64,000 bases of DNA from NCBI GenBank assembly GCA_045614025.1, contig JAZLCE010000017.1, positions 1 through 64,000 on the forward strand, read 5' to 3'. The notes under the pieces are model-generated. The model had not been told where the DNA came from. It made no database searches and saw nothing but the letters and a program-made list of their open reading frames with translations. The position numbers and the translations under genes were made by a program. The DNA is from RGIG4140 sp045614025. GTDB taxonomy: Bacteria; Pseudomonadota; Alphaproteobacteria; CAAHEQ01; UBA3637. Positions 26,410 to 33,900 of this stretch are shown here, in pieces (within the stretch, counting starts at the first letter, position 1; every line of letters begins with the position of its first letter).

Positions 26410-27195
26410 ATGCTTGGCGCGATAACAGGTGACGTTATTGGATCGATTTATGAGTTTCATAATATAAAAACAAAAGATTTTCCTTTGTTTTTAAAGAATA
26501 ATACGTTTACTGATGATACAATTTTAACCGCGGCAACGGCCCAATGGCTTTTAACAAATGGTAATGCAAAAGAAATATTTTTAAAATGGGGAAGATGTTA
26601 TCAAGCGCGTACATTGGAAAATGGTAAAATTCCTGCTTTCGGGAAAGGTTTTATGACTTGGCTTGAAACAGGGCGCGCTTATGGAGCCAAAACAAACGGA
26701 TGTGTGATGCGGATAAGTCCGATCGGATTAATGGAAAAGGATTTAGAAATTGCTCTTAAAAAAGCATTATATCTAACAAATATGACTCATAATCATCAAG
26801 AAAGTTTGAAATATACAGCAGCTTATATTGAAACAATGTTTTTGTTGAAAAAGGAAAAGTCAAGTGATTTTATAAGAAGTTATATTTCAAAAAAATATGA
26901 TTTTGATTTATCAAAAACAATAGATGAAATTCGTCCCAATTATAATAAATTTTATTGCAGTTGTAAAAATTCTGTTCCACAGGCAATTCAATCTGTTTTA
27001 GAAGCTTCTTCTTTTGAAGATGCAATCAGAAATGCCGTTTCATTAGGTGGAGATAGTGATACTTTGGCAGCTATGGCTGGTGGGCTTGCAGAGGTTAAAT
27101 TTCCAATGCCAATTTGCATTCAAGAAAAAACGTTATCATATCTCGATAAAAATATTAAAAATATTGTTTTTGAATTTTATCAAAAAATCAGATAG
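26410..27195 (+). CDS. ADP-ribosylglycohydrolase-family protein
   Basis: 261 residues of the DraG/ARH fold. The two Mg2+-binding segments are present: TDDT at 34-37 and GGDSDT at 213-218. The N-terminal GAITGDVIGSIYE is also typical. Such enzymes remove ADP-ribose from proteins, nucleic acids or small molecules. In nitrogen-fixing alphaproteobacteria DraG acts on nitrogenase, but no nif gene is near, so another target is likely. It is followed 72 bases later by an HExxH protein with its own promoter. Confidence 0.87.
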   Translation: MLGAITGDVIGSIYEFHNIKTKDFPLFLKNNTFTDDTILTAATAQWLLTNGNAKEIFLKWGRCYQARTLENGKIPAFGKGFMTWLETGRAYGAKTNGCVMRISPIGLMEKDLEIALKKALYLTNMTHNHQESLKYTAAYIETMFLLKKEKSSDFIRSYISKKYDFDLSKTIDEIRPNYNKFYCSCKNSVPQAIQSVLEASSFEDAIRNAVSLGGDSDTLAAMAGGLAEVKFPMPICIQEKTLSYLDKNIKNIVFEFYQKIR

Positions 27196-27209
27196 TTATA
27201 TCCTTGTTG

Positions 27210-27238
27210 TTGATAAAAATCCGATTTTGTGGTATACT
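27210..27238 (+). promoter_or_regulatory. Promoter of the HExxH protein gene
   Basis: TTGATA (27210-27215), a 17-base spacer and TATACT (27233-27238). Confidence 0.7.
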
Positions 27239-27267
27239 TTATATATCATAAAAGAATGGAGACAAGA

Positions 27268-28839
27268 ATGACTCATCCCTTATCATTGTATGAAAAACAA
27301 GCTTTATTAAAACGATTTGATTTATCAGATCTATCAGCCTCTGATCAACAAGCTTTTCATAGCCTTTTGTTTGATTATTTGAATGAATTTCCCGTAATGA
27401 ATGAAATGGCTCGTGAATTAATTGACACGGGGTTTCGCTCTATTCATATCACAATACAAGATGATATGGCAGGAGCCGTAGGTAGTCAGTTTGGCAATAA
27501 CATTAATTTTGATACAAAATATTGGGATCGGCATGCTTTTTCAAAGCAAGGAAGAAATCGTTTGGCAGCAACATTTTGGCACGAAACATTGCACTATCTG
27601 CAAGAAAAAAAGCTTCCAGCTGCAACCAGTAAAAGAGCCCATATTATTTATCGTCAGTTTATTGAAGCAGAAGCAAAAAGTATTTCAAATTTGATTAGAC
27701 CTGATAATAGGTTTGAAGAAGAACTGTATCGTGTGGCTTTAAAAAAATTTAAAAACATAGAAGCTGCTCAACGGTATTATTTGGGTATTTCGAGTCGATT
27801 GCGTTTGCACGCAGATAGGGATTTAGCCAAAAATGAGGCTAAAAATATAATGGGATCGTCTTTTAGTGATCATTTATGGCATGATTCAGAGAAAAGCGCT
27901 GTTAAGCATTGGCAAGATTTTTATTATAAGTATCATAACAGTCATATTGCTCGAGGTGGATATAAATCAATTTTTTTCAAAAAAACAAAATATGATGCTA
28001 ATATAATAAGAAAAATGGAAGATTATTTCTTTAATAAGTATGGTATTAGTATTTCACCAAAATCTTCTATTTCAGGAGAAGTAATTGATCAATATGGGAT
28101 GACATCTGGCATTGATAACACGATTTTGGTGGACGCTAGAGGGAATGAAATTTTTGATATTTCTAAATGGAGAAGAGTATCTGGGGGCGCTGGAACAAAA
28201 TTATATATTCTTGATTTGCCGAATATGGATAAAAATTATATAACGTCATTGCAGTATAAGCTTTCTGCAAAAGGAGTTGGTTCAAGGATAGATGTTGTTA
28301 ATCATTCGGATGGAAGTGTAAGTCGATGTTTGGTTATACCAGATGATGGTTCAAAAAATGCACAAAGATTTTTGAATCTTTGTGGTGTAGGGGGTAATGA
28401 AATTGAACAAGAAAAAACACGCCCACCTATGCCACCCAAACCTCTTAAACAGGTGAATTTAAAAAAAGGAATGAATGTTGCAGTTGATATTTATAATCCC
28501 CCGATTTTGAAAATGGGAGCAAATAAAGAAACAACGTTTGATTTAAAAGATATTTTAAATCAAAAACGCATTGATTTTTTGAAAGGAGGGGGAATTATGC
28601 TTTTAGGGCGAAATCCTTTGTCCCCCCATGCAAAAATTCCAAGTGAAGTTCGTAATTATCAAGGAGTGGTAAAGTCATATCAAATTGGCGAAACAGATGG
28701 AACGGTTTCAAATGCTCAAGGGTATCTTTATATGGCGCGGGATGGTAAATTTTATTATAAAGATTGTTCCACATATGGAACACATCTTTTTTTAAGACCA
28801 GAAAAATTTATGGTTAATCAATCTGTTCAATCGCGATAA
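27268..28839 (+). CDS. Putative zinc metallopeptidase (HExxH), unknown family
   Basis: 523 residues from the ATG at 27268 with GGAGACA upstream; an in-frame ATG at 27229 overlaps the promoter. The motif FWHETLHYLQ places His105, Glu106 and His109 as a gluzincin-type zinc site, with Glu133 or Glu135 in FIEAEAKS as a possible third ligand. There is no signal peptide or membrane segment. A proline-rich hinge (PPMPPKPLKQ, about 400) separates the N-terminal part from a C-terminal domain containing GRNPLSPHAKIPSEV and a late DGKFYYKDCSTYGTH, somewhat like an FHA-type beta sandwich; that likeness is weak. Function unknown; a secreted effector is possible. Confidence 0.72.
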   Translation: MTHPLSLYEKQALLKRFDLSDLSASDQQAFHSLLFDYLNEFPVMNEMARELIDTGFRSIHITIQDDMAGAVGSQFGNNINFDTKYWDRHAFSKQGRNRLAATFWHETLHYLQEKKLPAATSKRAHIIYRQFIEAEAKSISNLIRPDNRFEEELYRVALKKFKNIEAAQRYYLGISSRLRLHADRDLAKNEAKNIMGSSFSDHLWHDSEKSAVKHWQDFYYKYHNSHIARGGYKSIFFKKTKYDANIIRKMEDYFFNKYGISISPKSSISGEVIDQYGMTSGIDNTILVDARGNEIFDISKWRRVSGGAGTKLYILDLPNMDKNYITSLQYKLSAKGVGSRIDVVNHSDGSVSRCLVIPDDGSKNAQRFLNLCGVGGNEIEQEKTRPPMPPKPLKQVNLKKGMNVAVDIYNPPILKMGANKETTFDLKDILNQKRIDFLKGGGIMLLGRNPLSPHAKIPSEVRNYQGVVKSYQIGETDGTVSNAQGYLYMARDGKFYYKDCSTYGTHLFLRPEKFMVNQSVQSR

Positions 28840-29050
28840 AATTTTTTTAGTTTATATTTTTATCAATGGTATCAAATTGTTATTTGAAAAATTATGATTT
28901 ATTTTTTTTAACTATTAGATAATAGATTATGTTGGTAGATTTTGTGAATAATTAAAAGTTCGTATGTCTTCTTTATTGAAAAATAAAAAATCATTTATGA
29001 AACGAAAAATAATATTTTTTATGGTTTAGAAGAGATGTTTTTTTGTTAGA
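28840..29050. other. AT-rich gap between the HExxH gene and rpsI
   Basis: No open frame, RNA gene or promoter that I can support. The rpsI terminator lies at its right edge. Confidence 0.5.
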
Positions 29051-29081
29051 AAAAAAATCCCCGTTTGAAACGGGGATTTTT
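29051..29081 (-). terminator. Terminator of rplM-rpsI
   Basis: AATCCCCG-TTTGAAA-CGGGGATT hairpin with a T run on the minus strand. Confidence 0.93.
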
Positions 29082-29104
29082 GTGTCGAAACCCAAAGGCA
29101 ATGA

Positions 29105-29581
29105 TTAACGTTTTGAGAATTGGAAACGTTTTCTTGCTTTTGATAAACCTGGTTTTTTACGTTCAACAATACGTGAATCGCGTGTTAAGAAACCAGCTCT
29201 CTTAAGGGCTGTATGTAATTCTGGTTCAAATAAGTCTAAACAACGGCTGATACCATGACGAACGGCATAAGCTTGACCTGATAAACCACCACCACAAACA
29301 TTACATTGAACGTCGAATTGACCTTCACGGTTTGTAACAGCAAATGGTTGGTTGATAATCATTTGCAACACTGGACGTGGGAAATAATTTTCAACGCTGC
29401 GACCATTAACAGTGATTTTGCCTGAACCTAATTTAATGATAACGCGAGCAATAGCGTTTTTCTTTTTACCAACAGATTGTGAACGACCTAAAGAATCTTT
29501 TTTTGGTGTTCTTGGTGCAACAGGAGCAGCTTCAGCTGTTTCTTGTTTCAAATCTTCTAAAGTTGTTGTTTTTTTAACCAT
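29105..29581 (-). CDS. rpsI: 30S ribosomal protein S9
   Basis: 158 residues. A short N-terminal extension (about 1-30) precedes the conserved S9 core: GRSQSVGKKKNAIARV, GKITVNGRSVENYF and GGGLSGQAYAVRHG. The C-terminus LSKARKRFQFSKR reaches toward the P-site tRNA in the ribosome; the usual ending is KRR or KR. The rplM stop and this start overlap by one base (TAATG). Confidence 0.97.
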   Translation of the reverse strand: MVKKTTTLEDLKQETAEAAPVAPRTPKKDSLGRSQSVGKKKNAIARVIIKLGSGKITVNGRSVENYFPRPVLQMIINQPFAVTNREGQFDVQCNVCGGGLSGQAYAVRHGISRCLDLFEPELHTALKRAGFLTRDSRIVERKKPGLSKARKRFQFSKR

Positions 29582-30051
29582 TATGCACCTCTTTTATTTT
29601 TTGGATTTTTAGAAGCAATATCCAAAACAATTGGATTTTGTGCTTGATGTGTGTGTTCTGGGCCAACAAAAATGCGCAATTTTTTCATTTGTTTGCGACC
29701 TAAAGCATTTCTTGAAATCATGCGTTCAACAGCTTTTTCTAAAACACGTTCTGGATGTTCTTCTAATTGTTTAGCAACTGAAACACCTTTGATACCGCCA
29801 ACATAACCTGTGTGATGGTAATACATTTTTTGTTCTAATTTGCGACCTGTTAATTTAACTTTTTCTGCGTTTACAACGATAACGTAGTCTCCGCAATCTT
29901 GATTCGGTGAAAAGCAAGGTTTATTTTTGCCGCGTAAGATTGTTGCAATTTGGCTGGCCAAACGACCCAAAACCAAATCAGCAGCATCAATAACATACCA
30001 TTTGATATCGCTGTTCGCCGGATTAATTGTTTTTGTTGTTTTCATTGTCAT
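29581..30051 (-). CDS. rplM: 50S ribosomal protein L13
   Basis: 156 residues with the L13 pattern WYVIDAADLVLGRLAS, NQDCGDYVIVVNAEKVKLTG and HHTGYVGG. It is one of the first proteins to join 23S rRNA during assembly. It forms the usual rplM-rpsI operon with a one-base overlap. A strong promoter lies 40-70 bases upstream. Confidence 0.97.
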   Translation of the reverse strand: MTMKTTKTINPANSDIKWYVIDAADLVLGRLASQIATILRGKNKPCFSPNQDCGDYVIVVNAEKVKLTGRKLEQKMYYHHTGYVGGIKGVSVAKQLEEHPERVLEKAVERMISRNALGRKQMKKLRIFVGPEHTHQAQNPIVLDIASKNPKNKRGA

Positions 30052-30091
30052 AATGTTTAATCCTTGTTAATTTCTTTTTTTTTGACGCCTC

Positions 30092-30120
30092 TTTATACAT
30101 TAAAATAAATCTAATGTCAA
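30092..30120 (-). promoter_or_regulatory. Promoter of rplM-rpsI
   Basis: TTGACA (30120-30115), a 17-base spacer and TATAAA (30097-30092) on the minus strand. Confidence 0.8.
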
Positions 30121-30190
30121 GCTCTTTTTCATTGTTTTTTAAGATTTTTTTATCGTGGTATTATAATACCATTCTTAAAAGCCTTATGAA

Positions 30191-30838
30191 TTAAGGGATA
30201 AGAGAATTAAAATATCTATCTCCTGCATCGCCAAGACCTGGAACAATATATGCTTTATCATTCAAGTGGTTATCAATGCTTCCGGTTATTATTTTTATGT
30301 TTGGAAAAAGATTTTGAACGTTTTGGATGCCTTCTGGGGCACTTAAAAGAGAAATGAAAATAATATCTTCTTCTTTTATATCTTTTTCTTTAAATAGTTT
30401 GATTGTTTCTATTGCTGAACCACCTGTAGCGAGCATTGGATCTAAAATAAAGATTTTTGTTTTTTCTGAAAAGTGAGAAGGTGTTTTATCATAATACCAA
30501 ACTGGTTCTTTTGTTTCTTCATCACGATACATGCCAATATGAAGCACATGTGCTTGAGGTAAAAGGCTAACAGCTGTTTCTGTGAATGCAAGGCCTGCTC
30601 TTAGAATTGGGGCAATAATATAGGTATAGTCTTCGTCAATTTTTTGAACGGTGGTTAATGTTAAGGGTGTTTCAATTTCTTTATTTATTAATGGCAGAAA
30701 TTTGAATCCTTCTTGAATTAATATACTTGATGCGCGTTGAAAAGCAGCTAAAAATATTTCTCTAGGTGTTTGTTTATCTCTCAGAAGAGAAAGATTATGA
30801 GATAAAATGGGGTGATTTGGAATAAATATATTTTTCAT
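30191..30838 (-). CDS. upp: Uracil phosphoribosyltransferase
   Basis: 215 residues. It makes UMP from uracil and PRPP in pyrimidine salvage. The PRPP-binding loop DPMLATGGSA is at 133-142. The late GLGDAGDRYFNS is the uracil-binding flap of this family. A single-gene unit, reading away from rnpB. Confidence 0.95.
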   Translation of the reverse strand: MKNIFIPNHPILSHNLSLLRDKQTPREIFLAAFQRASSILIQEGFKFLPLINKEIETPLTLTTVQKIDEDYTYIIAPILRAGLAFTETAVSLLPQAHVLHIGMYRDEETKEPVWYYDKTPSHFSEKTKIFILDPMLATGGSAIETIKLFKEKDIKEEDIIFISLLSAPEGIQNVQNLFPNIKIITGSIDNHLNDKAYIVPGLGDAGDRYFNSLIP

Positions 30839-30921
30839 TAGTTTGCTCCATTAGTCTTTTTCTTTATATTATCAAAAATAATTAGAAGATACAACTTGCT
30901 TTTATAAAAAAGGATATTATC

Positions 30922-30950
30922 TTGACAAATAATCAAAAAAATCGTATACT
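30922..30950 (+). promoter_or_regulatory. Promoter of rnpB
   Basis: Perfect TTGACA (30922-30927), a 17-base spacer and TATACT (30945-30950). The RNA should start at about 30957. Confidence 0.85.
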
Positions 30951-30956
30951 TTTCAA

Positions 30957-31319
30957 GTCAGATGATCGGATAATCGCTGAAAGGAAACTTTTGGAGGAAA
31001 GTCCGGGCTTCACGGAAACACGATACTGGATAACGTCCAGCTGGGGTGACCCACGGGATAGCGCCATAGAAAACAAACCGCCAATTTTTATTGGTAAGGG
31101 TGAAACGGCGGGGTAAGAGCCCACCGCATTTTAAGCAATTAAAATGGCACGGCAAGCCCTATCGGAAGCAAGACCAAGTAAAGAGAGCCAAAGAGTAATC
31201 TTTGTTAAAATGAGCGTTTCTGATCTGCTCTCAAGAGGTAGGTCGCTAGAGGTAAGTAGTAATGCTTATCCAAGACGAATGATTATCGATTACAAAACCC
31301 GGCTTATAGATTGTCTGAC
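30957..31319 (+). ncRNA. rnpB: RNase P RNA (type A)
   Basis: The 5' GTCAGA pairs with TCTGAC at the 3' end (P1). The universal core GAGGAAAGTCCGGGC follows at about 30995-31009, and near the 3' end ACAAAACCCGGCTTATAG closes the catalytic core (P4 region). Internal AGGGTGAAACGGCGGGGTAAGAGCCC-like and GGTAAG stretches match bacterial type A RNA. It processes the 5' ends of tRNAs with RnpA. A T-rich tract after 31320 should end transcription. Confidence 0.95.
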
Positions 31320-31359
31320 ATTTTTTTTAAAATTTTTTTTGTTTTTTTAAATTTTTTGC

Positions 31360-31388
31360 TTGCATTTATATTTTTTTTGGTGTATATA
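31360..31388 (+). promoter_or_regulatory. Probable promoter of tRNA-Pro
   Basis: TTGCAT (31360-31365), a 17-base spacer and TATATA (31383-31388). Confidence 0.55.
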
Positions 31389-31405
31389 AATAACTACTTT
31401 ATCAA

Positions 31406-31482
31406 CGGGGCGTAGCTCAGCCTGGTAGAGTACTTGGTTTGGGACCAAGGTGTCGCATGTTCGAATCATGTCGCCCCGACCA
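31406..31482 (+). tRNA. tRNA-Pro (anticodon TGG)
   Basis: Acceptor CGGGGCG (31406-31412) pairs with CGCCCCG (31472-31478), the anticodon loop TTTGGGA carries TGG, and CCA is encoded. The last 19 bases are repeated exactly at 31620-31638. Confidence 0.97.
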
Positions 31483-31483
31483 T

Positions 31484-31511
31484 AAAAACCACTCGAAAGA
31501 GTGGTTTTTTT
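31484..31511 (+). terminator. Terminator of tRNA-Pro
   Basis: AAAACCACTC-GAAA-GAGTGGTTTT followed by T residues. Confidence 0.92.
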
Positions 31512-31619
31512 ATTTGGGCAAGATGAGAAGAATATGCGACACAGCATGTTCGGACGGAGCAATAGCGACGTAATGTCGAGCCTTGCGAGACAGCCCCTTG
31601 CGGGTGAGCGAAAGTGAAT

Positions 31620-31638
31620 AATCATGTCGCCCCGACCA
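31620..31638 (+). repeat. 19-bp exact copy of the tRNA-Pro 3' end
   Basis: Repeats 31464-31482 (AATCATGTCGCCCCGACCA) without the rest of the tRNA. The 109 bases between the tRNA terminator and this copy (31512-31620) are richer in G and C than the surroundings and hold no gene I can recognise. It looks like an attachment-site scar or the end of a decayed second tRNA copy. Confidence 0.85.
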
Positions 31639-31670
31639 AAAAAAGACGGACTTGTTCCGTCTTTTTTTTT
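31638..31670. terminator. Terminator after the tRNA-Pro 3' copy, also serving trpB
   Basis: AAAGACGGA-CTTGT-TCCGTCTTT with T runs on both strands. It lies downstream of the trpB stop on the minus strand. Confidence 0.88.
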
Positions 31671-31701
31671 ATGCTTAAGGGTAATAGATTTCAAGAAAAA
31701 A

Positions 31702-32880
31702 TCAAACCCTAAATTCTTTTGTGATAAAATCCAAATCTTTATCGCCTCGACCAGATAGATTTACCAAAATAATTTTGTCTTTTGATAAAGTAGGGGCAAG
31801 TTTTATAGCATGAGCAATGGCATGAGCACTTTCAAGCGCCGGAATTATACCTTCTGTTTTGGAAAGTGTATAAAAGGCATCTAACGCTTCTTTATCATCA
31901 ATTAACACATATTTGGCTCTACCTATTTTGTGTAGATAGGCATGTTCTGGTCCAACGCTTGGATAATCTAACCCGCTTGCAATTGAGTAAACAGAGGCGG
32001 GGTTTTTGTTTTTATCTAATAAAACCAAAGATTTAAAACCTTGCATAATAGCTGTTTCTCCAAAATTAATAGAGGCGGAGTGTTCGCCGATTTTTGCTCC
32101 TTTTCCTAGGGGTTCAACGCCGATTAGTTCAACTGATTTATCATCAATAAATGAGCTAAAAATGCCAATGGCATTTGATCCGCCACCAACACAAGCAATA
32201 ATTTTATCAGGTAAGTGACCAGTCATTTCTATTATTTGATCTTTGGATTCTTGTCCAATCACAGATTGGTAATCTCTAACCATTAAAGGGAATGGATGGG
32301 GACCCAAGACTGAACCAATGCAATAAAGTGAATCATCAAGGTTGTTTAAATAAGATTCAAAAGCGCTATCAACAGCTTCTTTTAATGATTTTTGACCATC
32401 TGTAACAGGTATGATTTGGGCCCCCAGTAATTTCATACGAAGAACGTTTGGTTGTTGTTTTGCAATATCTGTTTCACCCATATGAACTTCGCATTTAAGA
32501 CCCAAATAAGCTGCGGCTGTTGCCATAGCAACGCCATGTTGTCCTGCGCCAGTTTCGGCGATTAATTTTTTCTTTCCCATATATTTTGCTAACAGTGCTT
32601 CCCCAATTGCATGATTGAGTTTATGAGCACCGGTATGATTTAAATCTTCTCTTTTTAAATAGATTTGAGCGCCACCGATTTTTTGGCTTAAATTTTTTGC
32701 AAACGTAATAGGAGTTGGTCTTCCTTGGTATGTTTTTCTGATATATTTTAGTTGATCAAGAAATGTTTGATTTGTTTTTAATTCGTAGTAGGCTTTTTCT
32801 ATTTTATTCATTTCTTTTTTTAAATTTTCGGGGATGAAAGCGCCGCCAAATTCCCCAAAAAAACCATTAGATTTTTTCAT
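31702..32880 (-). CDS. trpB: Tryptophan synthase beta chain
   Basis: 392 residues. It joins indole and serine using pyridoxal phosphate. The PLP lysine is Lys87 in HTGAHKLNH and the catalytic acid is Glu109 in IAETGAG, both at the E. coli positions. GGGSNAIG binds the cofactor phosphate. trpA and other trp genes are not adjacent: a tRNA-Pro copy and rnpB lie downstream. Transcription starts beyond a leader peptide with tandem Trp codons (32965-33033). It may work with a TrpA encoded elsewhere or use free indole. Confidence 0.96.
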   Translation of the reverse strand: MKKSNGFFGEFGGAFIPENLKKEMNKIEKAYYELKTNQTFLDQLKYIRKTYQGRPTPITFAKNLSQKIGGAQIYLKREDLNHTGAHKLNHAIGEALLAKYMGKKKLIAETGAGQHGVAMATAAAYLGLKCEVHMGETDIAKQQPNVLRMKLLGAQIIPVTDGQKSLKEAVDSAFESYLNNLDDSLYCIGSVLGPHPFPLMVRDYQSVIGQESKDQIIEMTGHLPDKIIACVGGGSNAIGIFSSFIDDKSVELIGVEPLGKGAKIGEHSASINFGETAIMQGFKSLVLLDKNKNPASVYSIASGLDYPSVGPEHAYLHKIGRAKYVLIDDKEALDAFYTLSKTEGIIPALESAHAIAHAIKLAPTLSKDKIILVNLSGRGDKDLDFITKEFRV

Positions 32881-32964
32881 TAATTTTCCTTTTTTATTTA
32901 TATGAATTTTATTGATTATTAACCGTTTTTGTATGGTTAGTCCGTTAAATATAAATGAGGTGCC

Positions 32965-33033
32965 TTAGCACCACCACAAATTATGAGATGTTGAATATTT
33001 AAAAAAAGAAAATTGCATCGAAATGTTTTTCAT
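32965..33033 (-). CDS. trpL: Tryptophan leader peptide, 22 residues
   Basis: A short frame that ends Leu-Trp-Trp-Cys-stop (codons TTG TGG TGG TGC TAA). The Trp codons form the 5' arm of a GGTGC-TAAG-GCACC hairpin whose loop holds the stop codon, followed by a T-rich tract with interruptions. A ribosome stalled at the Trp codons would block that hairpin. No Shine-Dalgarno sequence precedes the ATG, which lies only a few bases after the predicted transcription start, as for the leaderless trpL of Sinorhizobium. Confidence 0.82.
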   Translation of the reverse strand: MKNISMQFSFFKYSTSHNLWWC

Positions 33034-33042
33034 AGGTTTAAT

Positions 33043-33070
33043 TTTATAAGAATTAACAAATAAATGTCAA
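33043..33070 (-). promoter_or_regulatory. Promoter of the trpL-trpB transcript
   Basis: TTGACA (33070-33065), a 16-base spacer and TATAAA (33048-33043). Initiation would fall at about 33035-33038, next to the trpL ATG at 33033. Confidence 0.75.
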
Positions 33071-33135
33071 TAAAAAATTTGTTTAAATAATCAGTGTTGA
33101 TATAGCAGTTTGTGTTTATTTTTTGCTGAATAGCA

Positions 33136-33163
33136 AAAAACCACTCGCAAAGAGTGGTTTTTC
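33136..33163 (-). terminator. Terminator of tRNA-Val
   Basis: Hairpin of ACCACTC and GAGTGGT arms with a T run on the minus strand. Confidence 0.88.
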
Positions 33164-33165
33164 AT

Positions 33166-33242
33166 TGGTAGGCGACTACGGATTCGAACCGCAGACCCCC
33201 TCGGTGTAAACGAGGTGCTCTAACCAGCTGAGCTAGTCGCCC
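33166..33242 (-). tRNA. tRNA-Val (anticodon TAC)
   Basis: On the minus strand GGGCGAC pairs with GTCGCCT (one G-T pair), the anticodon loop TTTACAC carries TAC, the T arm has GTTCGAATC and CCA is encoded. Confidence 0.97.
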
Positions 33243-33300
33243 TTTTTCAAAAGGATGATATACTTATACCATCCTTTTTTTTAAATGTCAATAAAAAAAA

Positions 33301-33582
33301 TTATTTTTTGTTGACAATATCTTTTAAACCTTTACCAGCGCGGAATTTTGGTTGGTAAGATGCTGGAATTTTGATTGTTTCCCCTGTTTGTGGGTTGCGG
33401 CCTGTTGTTGCTGCACGTTTTGTTGAGCAGAATGTACCGAAGTTTGTGATGCGAACTTCATCATTTCCGTTTTGGATTGTTGAAGAAACAACATTGTAGA
33501 ATGAATCCAATGCTTTTGATGTGATTGTTTTTGGTAAACCGGATGCTGCTGCAACTGCATCAACTAATTCTTGTTTGTTCAT
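33301..33582 (-). CDS. hup: HU-family DNA-binding protein
   Basis: 93 residues, the usual HU length. MNKQELVDAVAAASG begins the helical body, FGTFCSTKRAATTGRNPQTGETI is the DNA-bending arm with the conserved RNPQTGE, and the protein ends in FRAGKGLKDIVNKK. A nucleoid protein acting as a dimer. Following lon in the same direction is common in Proteobacteria, but here it has its own promoter and lies downstream of the lon terminator. Confidence 0.96.
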   Translation of the reverse strand: MNKQELVDAVAAASGLPKTITSKALDSFYNVVSSTIQNGNDEVRITNFGTFCSTKRAATTGRNPQTGETIKIPASYQPKFRAGKGLKDIVNKK

Positions 33583-33840
33583 TATAAACTCCTTTAAAAC
33601 TTTTGTTTAAGTTAAACAGGGAATCTCCCTTACAAACGCTATCTTAACGGGTATTTTAGAAAATTGTCAACACTCTTTTTTATTATTTTATAAAAAAAAT
33701 GTTTTTTTTATGTTTTATTTATTAAAAGTAATGATTTATACACAATAATGTATTGATTTATATTCTTTTTTTATTAACTATATGATTCGCATTTTTTTTG
33801 ATTTTTTTGCTTCAATATATTGATTTTTTGTCTTTTTGTA
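33583..33840. other. AT-rich gap between hup and the lon terminator
   Basis: Apart from the hup promoter, this stretch is T-rich and shows no open frame or RNA gene. Confidence 0.5.
33642..33670 (-). promoter_or_regulatory. Promoter of hup
   Basis: TTGACA (33670-33665), a 17-base spacer and TAAGAT (33647-33642). Confidence 0.65.
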
Positions 33841-33877
33841 AAAAAAGAGGGAAAATTTTTTATTTTTCCCTCTTTTC
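33841..33877 (-). terminator. Terminator of lon
   Basis: AAAAGAGGGAAAA and TTTTCCCTCTTTT arms around a T-rich loop. Confidence 0.85.
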
Positions 33878-33900
33878 AATAAGATAAACAGTTTTTATTT

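Noticed and set aside
31347..31694. 115-codon minus-strand frame across tRNA-Pro and its 3' copy
   Set aside because: It reads through a tRNA and two terminators, and part of its translation is simply the reverse of the tRNA.
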